A stretch of 37,982 bases of DNA from an uncultured Lachnospiraceae bacterium (GCA_900546495.1 URDN01000024.1:1-37982), one strand, 5' to 3'. Counted from the stretch's first letter, positions 18,238 through 27,098 are shown. Translations and numbers: made by a program. The notes: a model not told the origin generated them from the letters alone.

Positions 18238-18651
18238 ATGAAGCAAATAAGCAGTATTTTTACCGTGAGTCTGATGGTACTTATTCTGGGAGTGACAGGC
18301 TGTGGATTACAAAAGACCGGAACGCAAAAAGTTCGTGATCTGGATTATACCGTTGTCACAGAGCAGGAGCTTCCGGAGGAGTTGCAAAAGGAAATTAACG
18401 AACGTTACACGGAAGATTTCAAAATGACTTGCATGCTGGATGACAGTCTGTACATTGTGCGTGGCTTTGGCATGCAGGAAACTGGCGGATACAGTATACA
18501 GGTTCAAAATCTGTATCTGGCACAAAATGCGATTTATTTTGAGGCAGATCTCATCGGACCGGAAAATGGTGCGGAGGCAGAAAAGGCAGTCAGCTATCCG
18601 TATATCGTAGTCAAGACTGAACGACTGGAAGAAAATGTGGTATTTGAATAG
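18238..18651 (+). CDS. Small lipoprotein of unknown function, upstream of sipL
   Basis: A 137-residue protein with a lipoprotein signal: hydrophobic SLMVLILG then the lipobox VTGC, giving Cys22 as the lipidated residue. The mature part is hydrophilic, with one predicted helix (LPEELQKEINERYTEDFKMT) and beta-rich remainder. I do not recognise a domain. It ends 14 bases before the sipL start, behind a shared sigma-E-like promoter, so a role in the mother cell or at the forespore envelope is plausible but inferred. The start follows AGGGAG. Confidence 0.75.
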   Translation: MKQISSIFTVSLMVLILGVTGCGLQKTGTQKVRDLDYTVVTEQELPEELQKEINERYTEDFKMTCMLDDSLYIVRGFGMQETGGYSIQVQNLYLAQNAIYFEADLIGPENGAEAEKAVSYPYIVVKTERLEENVVFE

Positions 18652-18665
18652 GAAAGGGGAAACAT

Positions 18666-20231
18666 ATGGAATTAAAAACAGAGGCGCTTTATATGGAAGA
18701 AAAAAAGGGACCGGCGATCACACAGGTAACATTTGATGAAACATATCATCTTCCGGATTATCTTCCGGATTTTTTTTCTGTGATATTAAGCCATGGAGAT
18801 GTCCGTCTGGATGAATGCAAGTGTGGAAACGGTTATATCATGGTGCGTGGCGTATTGCAGTTTCGGATATTGTACCGTACCGGGCAGGGAGAATGGAAGA
18901 CCGGCAGTCTGGAAGGGGAATACCCGTTTCAGGAGACATTGATGCTGGAGAATGCCGGAGAGTTTGACATGCCACAGACGGAGGTGTTTCTGGAAGATCT
19001 GACAGTGCGAATGGTTAATGCCAGAAAACTGAATATTCAGGCTCTGTTGGAAATTCAATGCAGTGCCCGCACGCGGTTGGAATTGCAGATTCCGGTAGGA
19101 ATGGAGCAGGAGGAATCCTGTGAGCATCTGTATCAGAAAAAGGATTTTCTGGAATTGTGTTACCGGGGGGAGGAACTGTGCTCCCTGCGGGAAGAAGTGC
19201 GTCTGCCATCCAATAAACCAAATATCTGCCAGATGCTCTGGCAGCAGGCACAGCTTTTTGGCATGAATGTCCGCGTGTCTGCCGGGGAAGTGACGGTGCA
19301 GGGGGAATTGCAGGTGTTTGTCATTTATCTGGGAACACAGGAAGACCGCATGCAGTGGGCAGAAATGCGTGTTCCGTATCAGTGCCGGCTTGAAATCCCA
19401 GAGGCTTCTACGGATATGATTCCGTATCTGATAGCAGATTTCGGCCCAATCCGGTGCAGTGTGCAGGCAGATGCGGACGGAGAGGAACGTGTGATATTGG
19501 CAGAGGCAGATATACCGATTCGATTGTGGCTTTATCGGGATATCAGCAAAAATCAATTGGTGGATGTATATTCGCTGGAAAAACAGCTTATACCGAAACA
19601 GAAGAATATGAAAATTCGGCAGCTTCATATGAAAAATGAGAATCAGTGCCGGGTAAATGATACGTTACTTATAAAAAATACAGAGGGAGAAGTGCTGCAG
19701 ATCGGCTCTGGTTTTGGAACGGTAGAAACGGAACACTGGGAGATTTCGCCAAGCGGACTTATGCTCGAGGGCACAGTTCGAATTGAGGTCTTTTATATGG
19801 TAAGTTCCGACAGTGCACCGGTAGGCGCAATGGAGAGTCTGATTCCGTTCCAATGCCAGATGGAGATGCAGAATCTGGATGAAACCTGCGAGATTGAGAT
19901 TCAGACCACATTGGAACATTTGTCCTTCCTGATGAAAAACACATCTGAAATTGAGGTGCAGGCAATGATCAATGTCGATGCGTTGGTTACAAAATTAAAA
20001 GAAGAAAAACTGATCAGTGCTATTGAGGTGGAAACGGTCGATGCAAAAGCAGAGGAAAAACTTCCGGGTATTGTGGGACTGATCCTGACTGGTTCTTCAG
20101 ATTTGTGGGAGATTGCGAAAAAGTATCATACAACAGTCTCAGCGATACGCAAAACGAATGAATTGGATGAGGAAATGGAAATAAATGGAAGGAAAATCTT
20201 GGTAGTAAAAGAAGTTCCGGATATCGGATGA
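18666..20231 (+). CDS. sipL: SipL-like spore morphogenetic protein (SPOCS/DUF3794 domains plus LysM)
   Basis: A 521-residue protein. The body contains repeated beta-rich SPOCS (DUF3794) units, one near residues 30-140 (LPDYLPDFFSVILSHGDV, RGVLQFRILYRT) and two further units around residues 165-290 and 325-430. A LysM module closes the protein (about 472-518: LWEIAKKYHTTVSAIRKTNE). This is the architecture and length of Clostridioides difficile SipL, which binds SpoIVA through LysM and tethers the coat to the forespore. The second unit shows the SGE-V-V-GELQVFVIYLG pattern typical of the family. AAGGGGAAACAT precedes the ATG. No signal peptide, consistent with a mother-cell cytoplasmic protein. 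Confidence 0.85.
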   Translation: MELKTEALYMEEKKGPAITQVTFDETYHLPDYLPDFFSVILSHGDVRLDECKCGNGYIMVRGVLQFRILYRTGQGEWKTGSLEGEYPFQETLMLENAGEFDMPQTEVFLEDLTVRMVNARKLNIQALLEIQCSARTRLELQIPVGMEQEESCEHLYQKKDFLELCYRGEELCSLREEVRLPSNKPNICQMLWQQAQLFGMNVRVSAGEVTVQGELQVFVIYLGTQEDRMQWAEMRVPYQCRLEIPEASTDMIPYLIADFGPIRCSVQADADGEERVILAEADIPIRLWLYRDISKNQLVDVYSLEKQLIPKQKNMKIRQLHMKNENQCRVNDTLLIKNTEGEVLQIGSGFGTVETEHWEISPSGLMLEGTVRIEVFYMVSSDSAPVGAMESLIPFQCQMEMQNLDETCEIEIQTTLEHLSFLMKNTSEIEVQAMINVDALVTKLKEEKLISAIEVETVDAKAEEKLPGIVGLILTGSSDLWEIAKKYHTTVSAIRKTNELDEEMEINGRKILVVKEVPDIG

Positions 20232-20308
20232 GTGAGAATGGCTATTGTTTGTGAGAGGACGAAATAAAAATTAAAAGAAATTTGGAAGTTTGCACAGAAT
20301 TATAGAAT

Positions 20309-20393
20309 TGTTACAGAAATATTACGGAAAAGTGTGAAATATTTCTAAAAAGCGTCTATTTTGGTTGAAATCCTGCAATGAAGATGTTATAAT
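20309..20393 (+). promoter_or_regulatory. Strong promoter with WalR-like box before the CwlO-like gene
   Basis: TTGAAA (20365-20370), 17 bases and TATAAT (20388-20393) form a near-consensus sigma-A promoter. Upstream, TGTTAC, five bases, TATTAC (20309-20325) differs at one position from the WalR consensus TGTWAH-N5-TGTWAH. Overlapping it, AGAAATATT (20315-20323) and AATATTTCT (20338-20346) form a 9-bp inverted repeat. Confidence 0.65.
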
Positions 20394-20438
20394 CCTAGAG
20401 GTAACTGAAAAAGGATTTACAAAGGAGTATTTATATAT

Positions 20439-21659
20439 ATGAAAAAGAGATTATTAGCAACAGTTCTGGCAGCGGTTATGATCATTTCCGGAACCCAGAT
20501 CGCAGGAGCAACATCCCTCTCTCAGGCAAGAAGCCAGAAGAATCAAGCGCAGAACAAACTTAACTCTGTAAACAGTCAGATCGCAGATATTGAAAGCCAG
20601 CAGTCCAGTCTGCAGGCAGAGATTGATAAAGTAGATTCGGATTTAGTAGATGTACTGGTAAGTCTGGATCTGATCTCTGATCAGATCGATCAGAAGAAAG
20701 TAGAGCTTGCACAGGCAGAATCAGATCTGGCAGCAGCAAAAGAGAAAGAAGCTGAGCAGTATGATGCTATGAAGAACAGAATCCGTTATATGTATGAGAA
20801 CGGTGACAGCTCTTTCCTGGATGCATTTGTTGGTGCACAGAGCTTTGCAGATGTATTAAATAAGGTAGAGAATTTCTCCAAGGTATATGATTATGATCGT
20901 AACCTTCTGGTAGAATATCAGAATACAAAGACAGAAGTTGCAAATCTTGTAACTCAGGTAGAAGAAGAGAAGAAAGATCTGGAGGAAAACCAGGCTACAT
21001 ATCAGGAACAGCAGAAGAATCTGGAAGAGATGAAAGCTCAGAAGAGCAGCCAGATGTCTGATTTTGAAAATCAGCTTGCACAGGCACAGAGTCTTGCAGC
21101 GCAGTACAAACAGACGGTTGCAGAGCAGAATGCGATTATCGCACAGAAACTGGCAGAGACACAGACTGTAAAAGCATCTACTGCAGGTGTTTCTAATGTA
21201 GCAAGTAATAGCAGTTCCGGCTCATCTTCTAAGTCAGAATCTAAGAAGTCCGATTCTGATTCTGGCAACTCTGATTCCGGAAGTTCTTCTTCCGATAGCA
21301 GCAGCTCAGGATCAGGTACAGGATCTGCGGTAGCAAGCTATGGTTGTCAGTTCGTTGGTAATCCGTACGTATGGGGCGGTGAGAGTTTAACAAACGGAGC
21401 TGATTGTTCCGGATTTGTTAAGAGTGTATATGCACACTTTGGAGTATCACTTCCGCATAGCTCCGGTGCGTTGACAGGTGTAGGTCGTGCAGTATCCACA
21501 TCCGATATGCAGCCAGGTGATATCGTATGTTACAGTGGTCATGTTGCAATTTACATTGGCGGCGGTCAGATCGTTCATGCAAGTTCACCATCTACAGGTA
21601 TCAAGATCGGACCTGTAAACTATGGAAAATCCATCGTTGCAGTTCGTAGAATTTTCTAA
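20439..21659 (+). CDS. Secreted NlpC/P60 peptidoglycan hydrolase with coiled-coil N-terminus (CwlO-like)
   Basis: A 406-residue exported protein. The signal peptide (MKKRLLATVLAAVMIISGTQIAGA) ends near residue 24. Residues 27-240 are a long Gln/Glu/Lys coiled coil as in CwlO and PcsB, where it docks to FtsEX. A Ser/Gly/Asp-rich linker spans about 248-295. The NlpC/P60 domain carries catalytic Cys323 (NGADCSGFVKSVY), His368 (GHVAIYIGGG) and His380 (VHASS), and should cut D-gamma-glutamyl-diaminopimelate stem peptides. AAAGGAG precedes the ATG. A near-consensus promoter and a WalR-like site suggest control by the essential WalRK pathway. Single gene with its own terminator. Confidence 0.93.
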   Translation: MKKRLLATVLAAVMIISGTQIAGATSLSQARSQKNQAQNKLNSVNSQIADIESQQSSLQAEIDKVDSDLVDVLVSLDLISDQIDQKKVELAQAESDLAAAKEKEAEQYDAMKNRIRYMYENGDSSFLDAFVGAQSFADVLNKVENFSKVYDYDRNLLVEYQNTKTEVANLVTQVEEEKKDLEENQATYQEQQKNLEEMKAQKSSQMSDFENQLAQAQSLAAQYKQTVAEQNAIIAQKLAETQTVKASTAGVSNVASNSSSGSSSKSESKKSDSDSGNSDSGSSSSDSSSSGSGTGSAVASYGCQFVGNPYVWGGESLTNGADCSGFVKSVYAHFGVSLPHSSGALTGVGRAVSTSDMQPGDIVCYSGHVAIYIGGGQIVHASSPSTGIKIGPVNYGKSIVAVRRIF

Positions 21660-21675
21660 TCAAAGAACAGATATT

Positions 21676-21711
21676 AAAATCCTCTGAACTTTACGCTCGG
21701 AGGATTTTTTG
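21676..21711 (+). terminator. Terminator after the CwlO-like gene
   Basis: AAAATCCTC (21676-21684) pairs with GAGGATTTT (21700-21708), extended by TG/CG at the loop side, and continues into T residues. Confidence 0.85.
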
Positions 21712-21766
21712 TGCAAAAAAGAAGCACAGTTGATAATGTTGTTTGTCAGAAACAGTGTTCGCATAT

Positions 21767-21925
21767 AAGATAGGAGATAAACGCTCCGCGAGGGCGCACA
21801 TTGTCTGGGAGACAATGGTTTTGCGCCGACCGAAACGAAGTGTAGAGTGCAGTGATTCTGAGAAGAATATGTCAGCTTTCGCTGACCAGAATCACGCACC
21901 AAGTCTCACGTGCGTTCGACTTGAA
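21767..21925 (+). repeat. Structured repeat element, copy A
   Basis: Shares about 80 near-identical 3' bases with the copy at 33412-33595. GTGC, bulged A, GTGATTCTG (21847-21860) pairs with CAGAATCAC and GCAC (21887-21899), enclosing a one-sided bulge (21861-21870) and the inner hairpin GTCAGC/GCTGAC. A terminal hairpin CAAGTC/GACTTG (21900-21923) ends in CTTGAA. Copy A lacks the left CTCCCAC hairpin of the other copies. It carries instead an extra hairpin at 21793-21827 (GGCGCA, CATTGTCT / AGACAATG, TGCGCC). It lies between two terminators and has no coding frame. Left edge uncertain. Confidence 0.7.
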
Positions 21926-21960
21926 CTGTATAAACGATGAGCAACAGATTGATTTTGAGT

Positions 21961-22001
21961 AAAAAAATTCCCGATCAGCAGTAAGCTATGTGATCGGGAA
22001 T
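21961..22001 (-). terminator. Terminator of the yqeY gene
   Basis: ATTCCCGATCA (21967-21977) and TGATCGGGAAT (21991-22001) pair perfectly over 11 bases. The A run at 21961-21967 becomes the T tract on the minus strand, directly after the yqeY stop. Confidence 0.88.
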
Positions 22002-22011
22002 GAATATTGTA

Positions 22012-22449
22012 TTATTTGCAAAGTTCAGCAACAACCTGGTTAATGACTTTTCCGTCGGCTTTGCCTTTCAGTTCTGCCATAACAGCTTTCATGATCTGAC
22101 CTTTGTTTTTGGTTGCCAGTACATCGGCAAAACGCTCTGTCAGAATTGCTTTTACTTCTTCTGCGGAAAGCAGCTTCGGAGCATATTCACTGATAATGTC
22201 ATAACGTGCCTGATATTCTTCTTTCAGATCGGTACGGTCTGCCGGGCAGGTATCTACCTGTTCTTTTACACTTTTTAACTCTTTTAAGATCACGCGGTCA
22301 ACTAGCTCCGGTTTGATGTCATCACGGCATCCTTCATCAATGGCTGCTTTTTTGACTGCGGATACTAAGGATGAGATCGCATCCTTACGAACTTTGTTTT
22401 TTGCCTTCATAGCGGCAATCATGTCTTTTTGTAATGTCTGCATTTCCAT
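22012..22449 (-). CDS. yqeY: GatB/YqeY domain protein
   Basis: A 145-residue stand-alone YqeY domain, related to the tRNA-binding tail of GatB in the tRNA-dependent amidotransferase. Two helical bundles are readable: the N-terminal LQKDMIAAMKAKNKVRKDAI with SSLVSAVKKA, and the C-terminal KGQIMKAVMAELKGKADGKV, which is the family signature. Length is standard. GGAGGT eight bases before the ATG at 22449 fixes the start. The precise role of free YqeY proteins is not established; amidotransferase-linked tRNA binding is inferred. Confidence 0.92.
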   Translation of the reverse strand: MEMQTLQKDMIAAMKAKNKVRKDAISSLVSAVKKAAIDEGCRDDIKPELVDRVILKELKSVKEQVDTCPADRTDLKEEYQARYDIISEYAPKLLSAEEVKAILTERFADVLATKNKGQIMKAVMAELKGKADGKVINQVVAELCK

Positions 22450-22560
22450 AATGTAGTACCTCCTGTATTTTCAGGCAGACAAAAACGTCTGCTCATTTTT
22501 AGCAAAACAATGTTTGATCAAACGGATATTCACAGTTGAAACGACAAATTCCTCATTTGT

Positions 22561-23253
22561 CTAAATGTGAATACGGCTCAGCAGTTTGTTAATATAATAC
22601 TGTTTGATATGCTGATAATGCTGGTGCAGTGTCTGGTGTACCAGATCGGAATCCTGATTGCGGATCGCGTCCAGAATCTGTGTGTGCTCCTGCAAGGAGC
22701 GTGCTGCCAGATCACGGTCATCCAATATAGTGGAAATAAACAGCATCTGCTGACAGTCTAACTGATCATATACCGTTTCCAGACGTTTGTTTCCGGAATA
22801 GCTGATCAGTAATTGATGGAATTTCTGATCCCAGCGGGTAAAGTGGAAAATATTATCTTCTTCCAACGCTGTTTTCATATTGTTGAGTGCCATTTCCAGT
22901 GCATTTACCACCAGAGCATTCTGCTTATTGATACATGCCTTGATAGCATAATCCTGAAGAAGTTCGATCAGATCGTAAACTTCCAGAATATCCTCCGTGG
23001 AAAAGGATGCCACAACCGTTCCTTTTCCCGGAACGAAAGAGAGCAGACCTTCATGCGTCAGCTGCTGCAGGGCATTGCGGATGGGAGAACGGCTGACATT
23101 ATAGATTTCACAAAGCTTGCGTTCTACCATGACAGTTCCTGCCGGATAAGTATTATTCAGGATATCCTGTTTGATCTGCTGGTATGCAAGCTGCTGTTTG
23201 TTTTCCGCTGGCTGATTCAGAGAATCATACTTGTTGTTTTCCTGATTTATCAT
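22561..23253 (-). CDS. GntR-family transcriptional regulator (FCD type)
   Basis: A 230-residue regulator. The winged helix lies at about residues 20-88 (QLAYQQIKQDILNNTYPAGT, ERKLCEIYNVSRSPIRNALQ, then GLLSFVPGKGTVVASF). The all-helical FCD ligand domain follows, with the pattern F-D---H---, seen as RWDQKFHQLLI, and the later EHTQILDAIRN histidine that would help bind a metal or carboxylic acid. The start at 23253 has AGGAG seven bases upstream; the frame is open 26 codons further without support. It diverges from an aminotransferase gene, its most likely target. Confidence 0.9.
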   Translation of the reverse strand: MINQENNKYDSLNQPAENKQQLAYQQIKQDILNNTYPAGTVMVERKLCEIYNVSRSPIRNALQQLTHEGLLSFVPGKGTVVASFSTEDILEVYDLIELLQDYAIKACINKQNALVVNALEMALNNMKTALEEDNIFHFTRWDQKFHQLLISYSGNKRLETVYDQLDCQQMLFISTILDDRDLAARSLQEHTQILDAIRNQDSDLVHQTLHQHYQHIKQYYINKLLSRIHI

Positions 23254-23470
23254 GTTTGTTCTCCTGTACAAAATAGGTATTCCATGGGATACTTGCGGTG
23301 TGTGCCTGTTCTTACTGGGAAAGTATAGCAAAAATGAGGAACAATGTAAAGTTTTGGAGAACGCAAGTTTATCTTTTCATTTTTTCTGAAATGTGATAGT
23401 ATATCAGAAGAATGTGACGATTTAAAGTAGTGACGTGAAAAAGATATAGGGGATTTGGAGGAAATATATA

Positions 23471-24658
23471 ATGATTTCAAAACGTTTAAGAGAATCATTG
23501 GATTCATCTATTTGCATCCGTGATATTTTTGAGGAAGGAAAAAAATTGGCAGCAATTTACGGTGCAGAAAATATTTTTAACTTTACTATCGGAAATCCGA
23601 GTGTGGAGCCACCTGCAGCAGTGAATGAGGCATTAAAAGAGATTATCGATACAGAAAAACCGCTGGCACTGCATGGCTATCCTGCAAACGTGGGACATCC
23701 GGAAGTCCGCAGTCATATTGCAAATTATCTGAACGGAAAATACGACTGCAACTATACAGAGCAGGGCATTATCATGACAAGTGGTGCGGCAGCAGCTATC
23801 GTAGTTATTGCAAATACATTGCTGGATGACGGTGACGAGGTCGTAACATTTGCCCCTTATTTCTGGGAGTATAAGAGCTATGTGGAGACAATGTACGGCA
23901 AACTGGTTCCGGCTCTTTGCAACATGGAAACCTTACAGCCGGATCCGAAGACTTTTGAGGCAGCACTGTCACCAAGAACAAGATTTGTTCTGATCAACAC
24001 ACCGAACAATCCGACCGGTGCGGTATATACAGAAGAATCCATCCGCATGGTTACTGACATTTTAAAGAAGAAACAGGAAGAGTACGGTCATCCGATCTAT
24101 CTGGTTTCCGATGAGCCATACCGTAAACTGGCTTACGATATAGAAGTACCGTATCTGACACATTATTATGAAAATACGATTGTTGTATACTCTTACAGTA
24201 AAGCATTGTCTATCCCGGGCGAGCGTATCGGCTATATTGCCATGGAGCCTTGCGTACAGGATTACGAAGATCTGATCGCAGGTATGACCGCTTCCATGCG
24301 TTACCTTGGTTATGTAAATGCACCGTCTCTTCAGCAGAAAATGCTGCTGAAATGTGTGGATGCTTCTGTGGATATCAGCATTTATCAGGAGACCAGAGAC
24401 ATTCTGTACAACGCACTGACAGAGATCGGTTACACCTGTATTCATCCGGACGGTGCTTTTTACCTGTTTGTAAAAGCACTGGAGGAGGATGATACAAAAT
24501 TCTGTGAGCGCGCGAAAGAAGAAAAAATCCTGATGGCACCGGGAACTGCATTCTACGGTCCGGGTTGGGTTCGTGTGTCCTACTGTGTTCCTGCAGAGGT
24601 TGCAAAACGCAGTATACCGGCATTCCAGAGACTGTATGACAAATATCAGGCTGAATAG
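23471..24658 (+). CDS. Pyridoxal-phosphate aminotransferase, class I/II
   Basis: A 395-residue fold-type I aminotransferase. Seen: FTIGNPSVEPP near the N-terminus, GYPANVGHPEVR, the cofactor-binding TSGAAAAI, NTPNNPTGAVY, SDEPYRKL, the PLP lysine in YSYSKALSIPGERIGY, and PGWVRVSYC with the carboxylate-binding arginine. The family transfers amino groups from aspartate, aromatic amino acids or alanine, and the exact donor cannot be told. GGAGGAAATATATA precedes the ATG. It diverges from a GntR regulator and is followed after 19 bases by a phosphopantetheinyl transferase, so they may share a transcript. Confidence 0.88.
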   Translation: MISKRLRESLDSSICIRDIFEEGKKLAAIYGAENIFNFTIGNPSVEPPAAVNEALKEIIDTEKPLALHGYPANVGHPEVRSHIANYLNGKYDCNYTEQGIIMTSGAAAAIVVIANTLLDDGDEVVTFAPYFWEYKSYVETMYGKLVPALCNMETLQPDPKTFEAALSPRTRFVLINTPNNPTGAVYTEESIRMVTDILKKKQEEYGHPIYLVSDEPYRKLAYDIEVPYLTHYYENTIVVYSYSKALSIPGERIGYIAMEPCVQDYEDLIAGMTASMRYLGYVNAPSLQQKMLLKCVDASVDISIYQETRDILYNALTEIGYTCIHPDGAFYLFVKALEEDDTKFCERAKEEKILMAPGTAFYGPGWVRVSYCVPAEVAKRSIPAFQRLYDKYQAE

Positions 24659-24677
24659 GTATTAAAATTAAGAAGTG

Positions 24678-25244
24678 ATGGAGATTCAGATCTATTATCA
24701 GAAATGGGATGAAAAAAGCAAAGATTCACATGAGTTATTAGAACGTGTGATTCGCATTTACGCCAAGGCACATCAGATAAAATTGCCGGAAACGTTACAG
24801 ATTTGTCAGGAACAAAATAAAAAGCCGTTTCTAAAAAACGTATCGGATATCTGCTTTTCTATTTCCCACAGCGGGGAATGGTGGAGCTGCGCGATTGCGC
24901 CGCAGGAAGTTGGTCTGGACATTCAGGAAGAACATGACTGCAAGGCAGAACGTCTGGCAAAACGATTTTTTCATCCGATGGAAGTAGCATGGATGGAACA
25001 GCATGGATATGAGAATTTTTGCCGGTTGTGGGCATACAAGGAAAGCTATGTGAAATATACAGGGATTGGGCTTGTAAAGGGTATGGATTATTATTCGGTG
25101 GTGAAGCCGGATGGCACATTGACCGGAGAGGAAAGTGTCTGGCAAAAGCAGATTGCCTTTCAACCAGAGTGTTATATGGTTGTGACTGCAAAACAGGAAG
25201 CAGAAGTAAAGCTGTTTTTATTGACAGAACAGAGTAAAAAATGA
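24678..25244 (+). CDS. 4'-phosphopantetheinyl transferase, Sfp type
   Basis: A short Sfp-type enzyme of 188 residues that moves phosphopantetheine from CoA onto a carrier protein serine. Seen: FSISHSGEWWSCAI (CoA contact), the metal-binding VGLDIQEE, the FFHPMEVAWM segment and the core WAYKESYVKYTGIGL. These are the Sfp signatures (G-V-D and W-x2-KES-x2-K), and the two half-domains make a pseudodimer. Start is the ATG at 24678, though a GTG directly before it is equally possible; the ribosome site (AAGAAG) is weak, suggesting coupling to the upstream aminotransferase. No carrier protein, NRPS or PKS gene is in the window. Confidence 0.87.
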   Translation: MEIQIYYQKWDEKSKDSHELLERVIRIYAKAHQIKLPETLQICQEQNKKPFLKNVSDICFSISHSGEWWSCAIAPQEVGLDIQEEHDCKAERLAKRFFHPMEVAWMEQHGYENFCRLWAYKESYVKYTGIGLVKGMDYYSVVKPDGTLTGEESVWQKQIAFQPECYMVVTAKQEAEVKLFLLTEQSKK

Positions 25245-25253
25245 TAATCTTAT

Positions 25254-25284
25254 AAACTGGTATGGGGAATACTCATACCAGTTT
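25254..25284 (+). terminator. Perfect hairpin after the phosphopantetheinyl transferase gene
   Basis: AAACTGGTATG (25254-25264) and CATACCAGTTT (25274-25284) pair over 11 bases. No strong T tract follows, so termination may be weak. It lies 52 bases before the NhaC gene. Confidence 0.6.
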
Positions 25285-25335
25285 GTAGTATAGAAGAAAC
25301 ACTCTAAAATATTGATGTTATGAAGGGAGAGTAAC

Positions 25336-26988
25336 ATGCGAAAGAAGAAACTTATTGTTATGATCTGTTTTCTTGTGATCGTTGCGGTACTGATCGGAGT
25401 ATCCGTAGTGACACCGGGAAAAGTTGCAGATCCTGATAACTATGCCTGCGCTGCTTATGCGACAGTATTTGCGTTACTGCCACCGGTTGTGGCTATTGCG
25501 CTGGCGTTAATCACAAAAGAAGTATATTCATCACTGTTTACCGGAATTATTGTCGGAGCACTGCTGTACAGCAACGGCAATCTGGAACTGATGATGAATA
25601 CCATGTTTTTCAATGAGAGCGGCGGTATGGTATTTAAACTTGCCAACAGTTGGAATATCGGTATTCTGATCTTCCTTGTTATGCTTGGTATGTTAGTTGC
25701 GCTGATGAACAAAGCCGGCGGTTCCGCAGCATTTGGTAAATGGGCATCCAAACGAATTAAAACAAGAATCGGGGCACAGCTTGCCACAATGGTACTTGGA
25801 ATCCTGATTTTTGTCGATGATTATTTTAACTGCCTGACAGTCGGAAGCGTTATGCGTCCGGTTACAGATACCCACAAAGTATCCAGAGCAAAACTGTCCT
25901 ATATTATTGACGCGACAGCGGCACCGGTTTGTATTATCGCACCGATCAGTTCCTGGGCGGCAGCGGTTACATCTTCTGTTCCGGAAGATTCCGGAATCAA
26001 CGGTTTTGCCGTATTTTTACAGACAATTCCATATAACCTGTATGCGATTCTGACACTGGTTATGATTGTTGGAATGGTCGTATTCCGGGTAGATTTTGGA
26101 CCAATGCGTACTCATGAGTTGAATGCGATCAAAGGTGATCTGTTCACTACACCGGAGCGTCCGTATGATGAGAGTGATGAAGAGACAGAGAGCAGCAAAG
26201 GTATCGTGCTTGACCTGGTTCTTCCGGTTGTTGTGCTGATTGCGGCCTGCATTATGGGTATGGTTTATACCGGTGGATTTTTTGACGGAGAGAATTTTAT
26301 TACAGCATTTTCCGGTTCTGATGCTTCCGTTGGATTGGTAATCGGTGGATTTATCGCGTTATTATTTACCTTTGTGTATTACATGCTTCGTGATGTTATC
26401 ACGTTCCATGAATTTGCAGAATGCGTGCCGGAAGGCTTTAAGGCAATGATCGCACCAATCCTGATCCTTGCGATGGCATGGACTTTATCCGGTATGACAA
26501 ACCTGCTTGGCGCAAATATTTTTGTTGCTGATCTGGTAGCAGGATCCGCGCAGTCTCTGCAAGGATTTTTGCCGATTATTATTTTTGCAGTGGCAGCAGG
26601 TCTGGCTTTTGCCACAGGAACATCATGGGGAACGTTTGGAATCCTGATTCCGATCGTTATTGGTGTATTCCCGTCCGGAACAATGATGATTATTTCTATC
26701 GCGGCTTGTTTGGCGGGTGCCGTTTGTGGAGATCACTGTTCTCCGATTTCTGATACAACCATCATGGCTTCCGCAGGAGGACATTGTCATCATGTGAACC
26801 ATGTCACGACACAGATTCCGTATGCGCTGACGGTAGCGGTTGTGTGCTGCATCGGTTATGCACTGATCGGTGTGTTGAATGCAGCGGGAATGCTTGGTAT
26901 TTCATGGATTGCGCTTCCGGTTTGTGTGGTGATTATGCTCGGATGGTTACTTGTTTTACGGAAGAAATTTGGTAGAGAAGATATCTAA
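25336..26988 (+). CDS. Na+/H+ antiporter, NhaC family
   Basis: A 550-residue polytopic membrane protein with about 12 or more hydrophobic segments. Family landmarks are IFVDDYFNCLTVGSVMRPVT near residue 156, the TAAPVCIIAPISSWAA stretch, FATGTSWGTFGILIPI near 430 and the conserved CGDHCSPISDTTIMASAG near 462, which supplies polar and acidic residues to the ion path. The last segment contains HCHHVNHVTTQIPYA. Members exchange Na+ for H+ or couple Na+ to organic acids. The first membrane segment is a plausible uncleaved signal anchor. GAAGGGAGAG precedes the ATG. The gene is flanked by hairpins on both sides and looks monocistronic. Confidence 0.88.
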   Translation: MRKKKLIVMICFLVIVAVLIGVSVVTPGKVADPDNYACAAYATVFALLPPVVAIALALITKEVYSSLFTGIIVGALLYSNGNLELMMNTMFFNESGGMVFKLANSWNIGILIFLVMLGMLVALMNKAGGSAAFGKWASKRIKTRIGAQLATMVLGILIFVDDYFNCLTVGSVMRPVTDTHKVSRAKLSYIIDATAAPVCIIAPISSWAAAVTSSVPEDSGINGFAVFLQTIPYNLYAILTLVMIVGMVVFRVDFGPMRTHELNAIKGDLFTTPERPYDESDEETESSKGIVLDLVLPVVVLIAACIMGMVYTGGFFDGENFITAFSGSDASVGLVIGGFIALLFTFVYYMLRDVITFHEFAECVPEGFKAMIAPILILAMAWTLSGMTNLLGANIFVADLVAGSAQSLQGFLPIIIFAVAAGLAFATGTSWGTFGILIPIVIGVFPSGTMMIISIAACLAGAVCGDHCSPISDTTIMASAGGHCHHVNHVTTQIPYALTVAVVCCIGYALIGVLNAAGMLGISWIALPVCVVIMLGWLLVLRKKFGREDI

Positions 26989-27098
26989 GCGTTGCAGTAT
27001 CTTTACCATATGCAGTTAAATCAGGTTTTGCATGAAGACTTTCTTGAATGTAGTAAGGGTAGAAGATATGTGTGAGTTGTAATAGTTAATCAGATATA

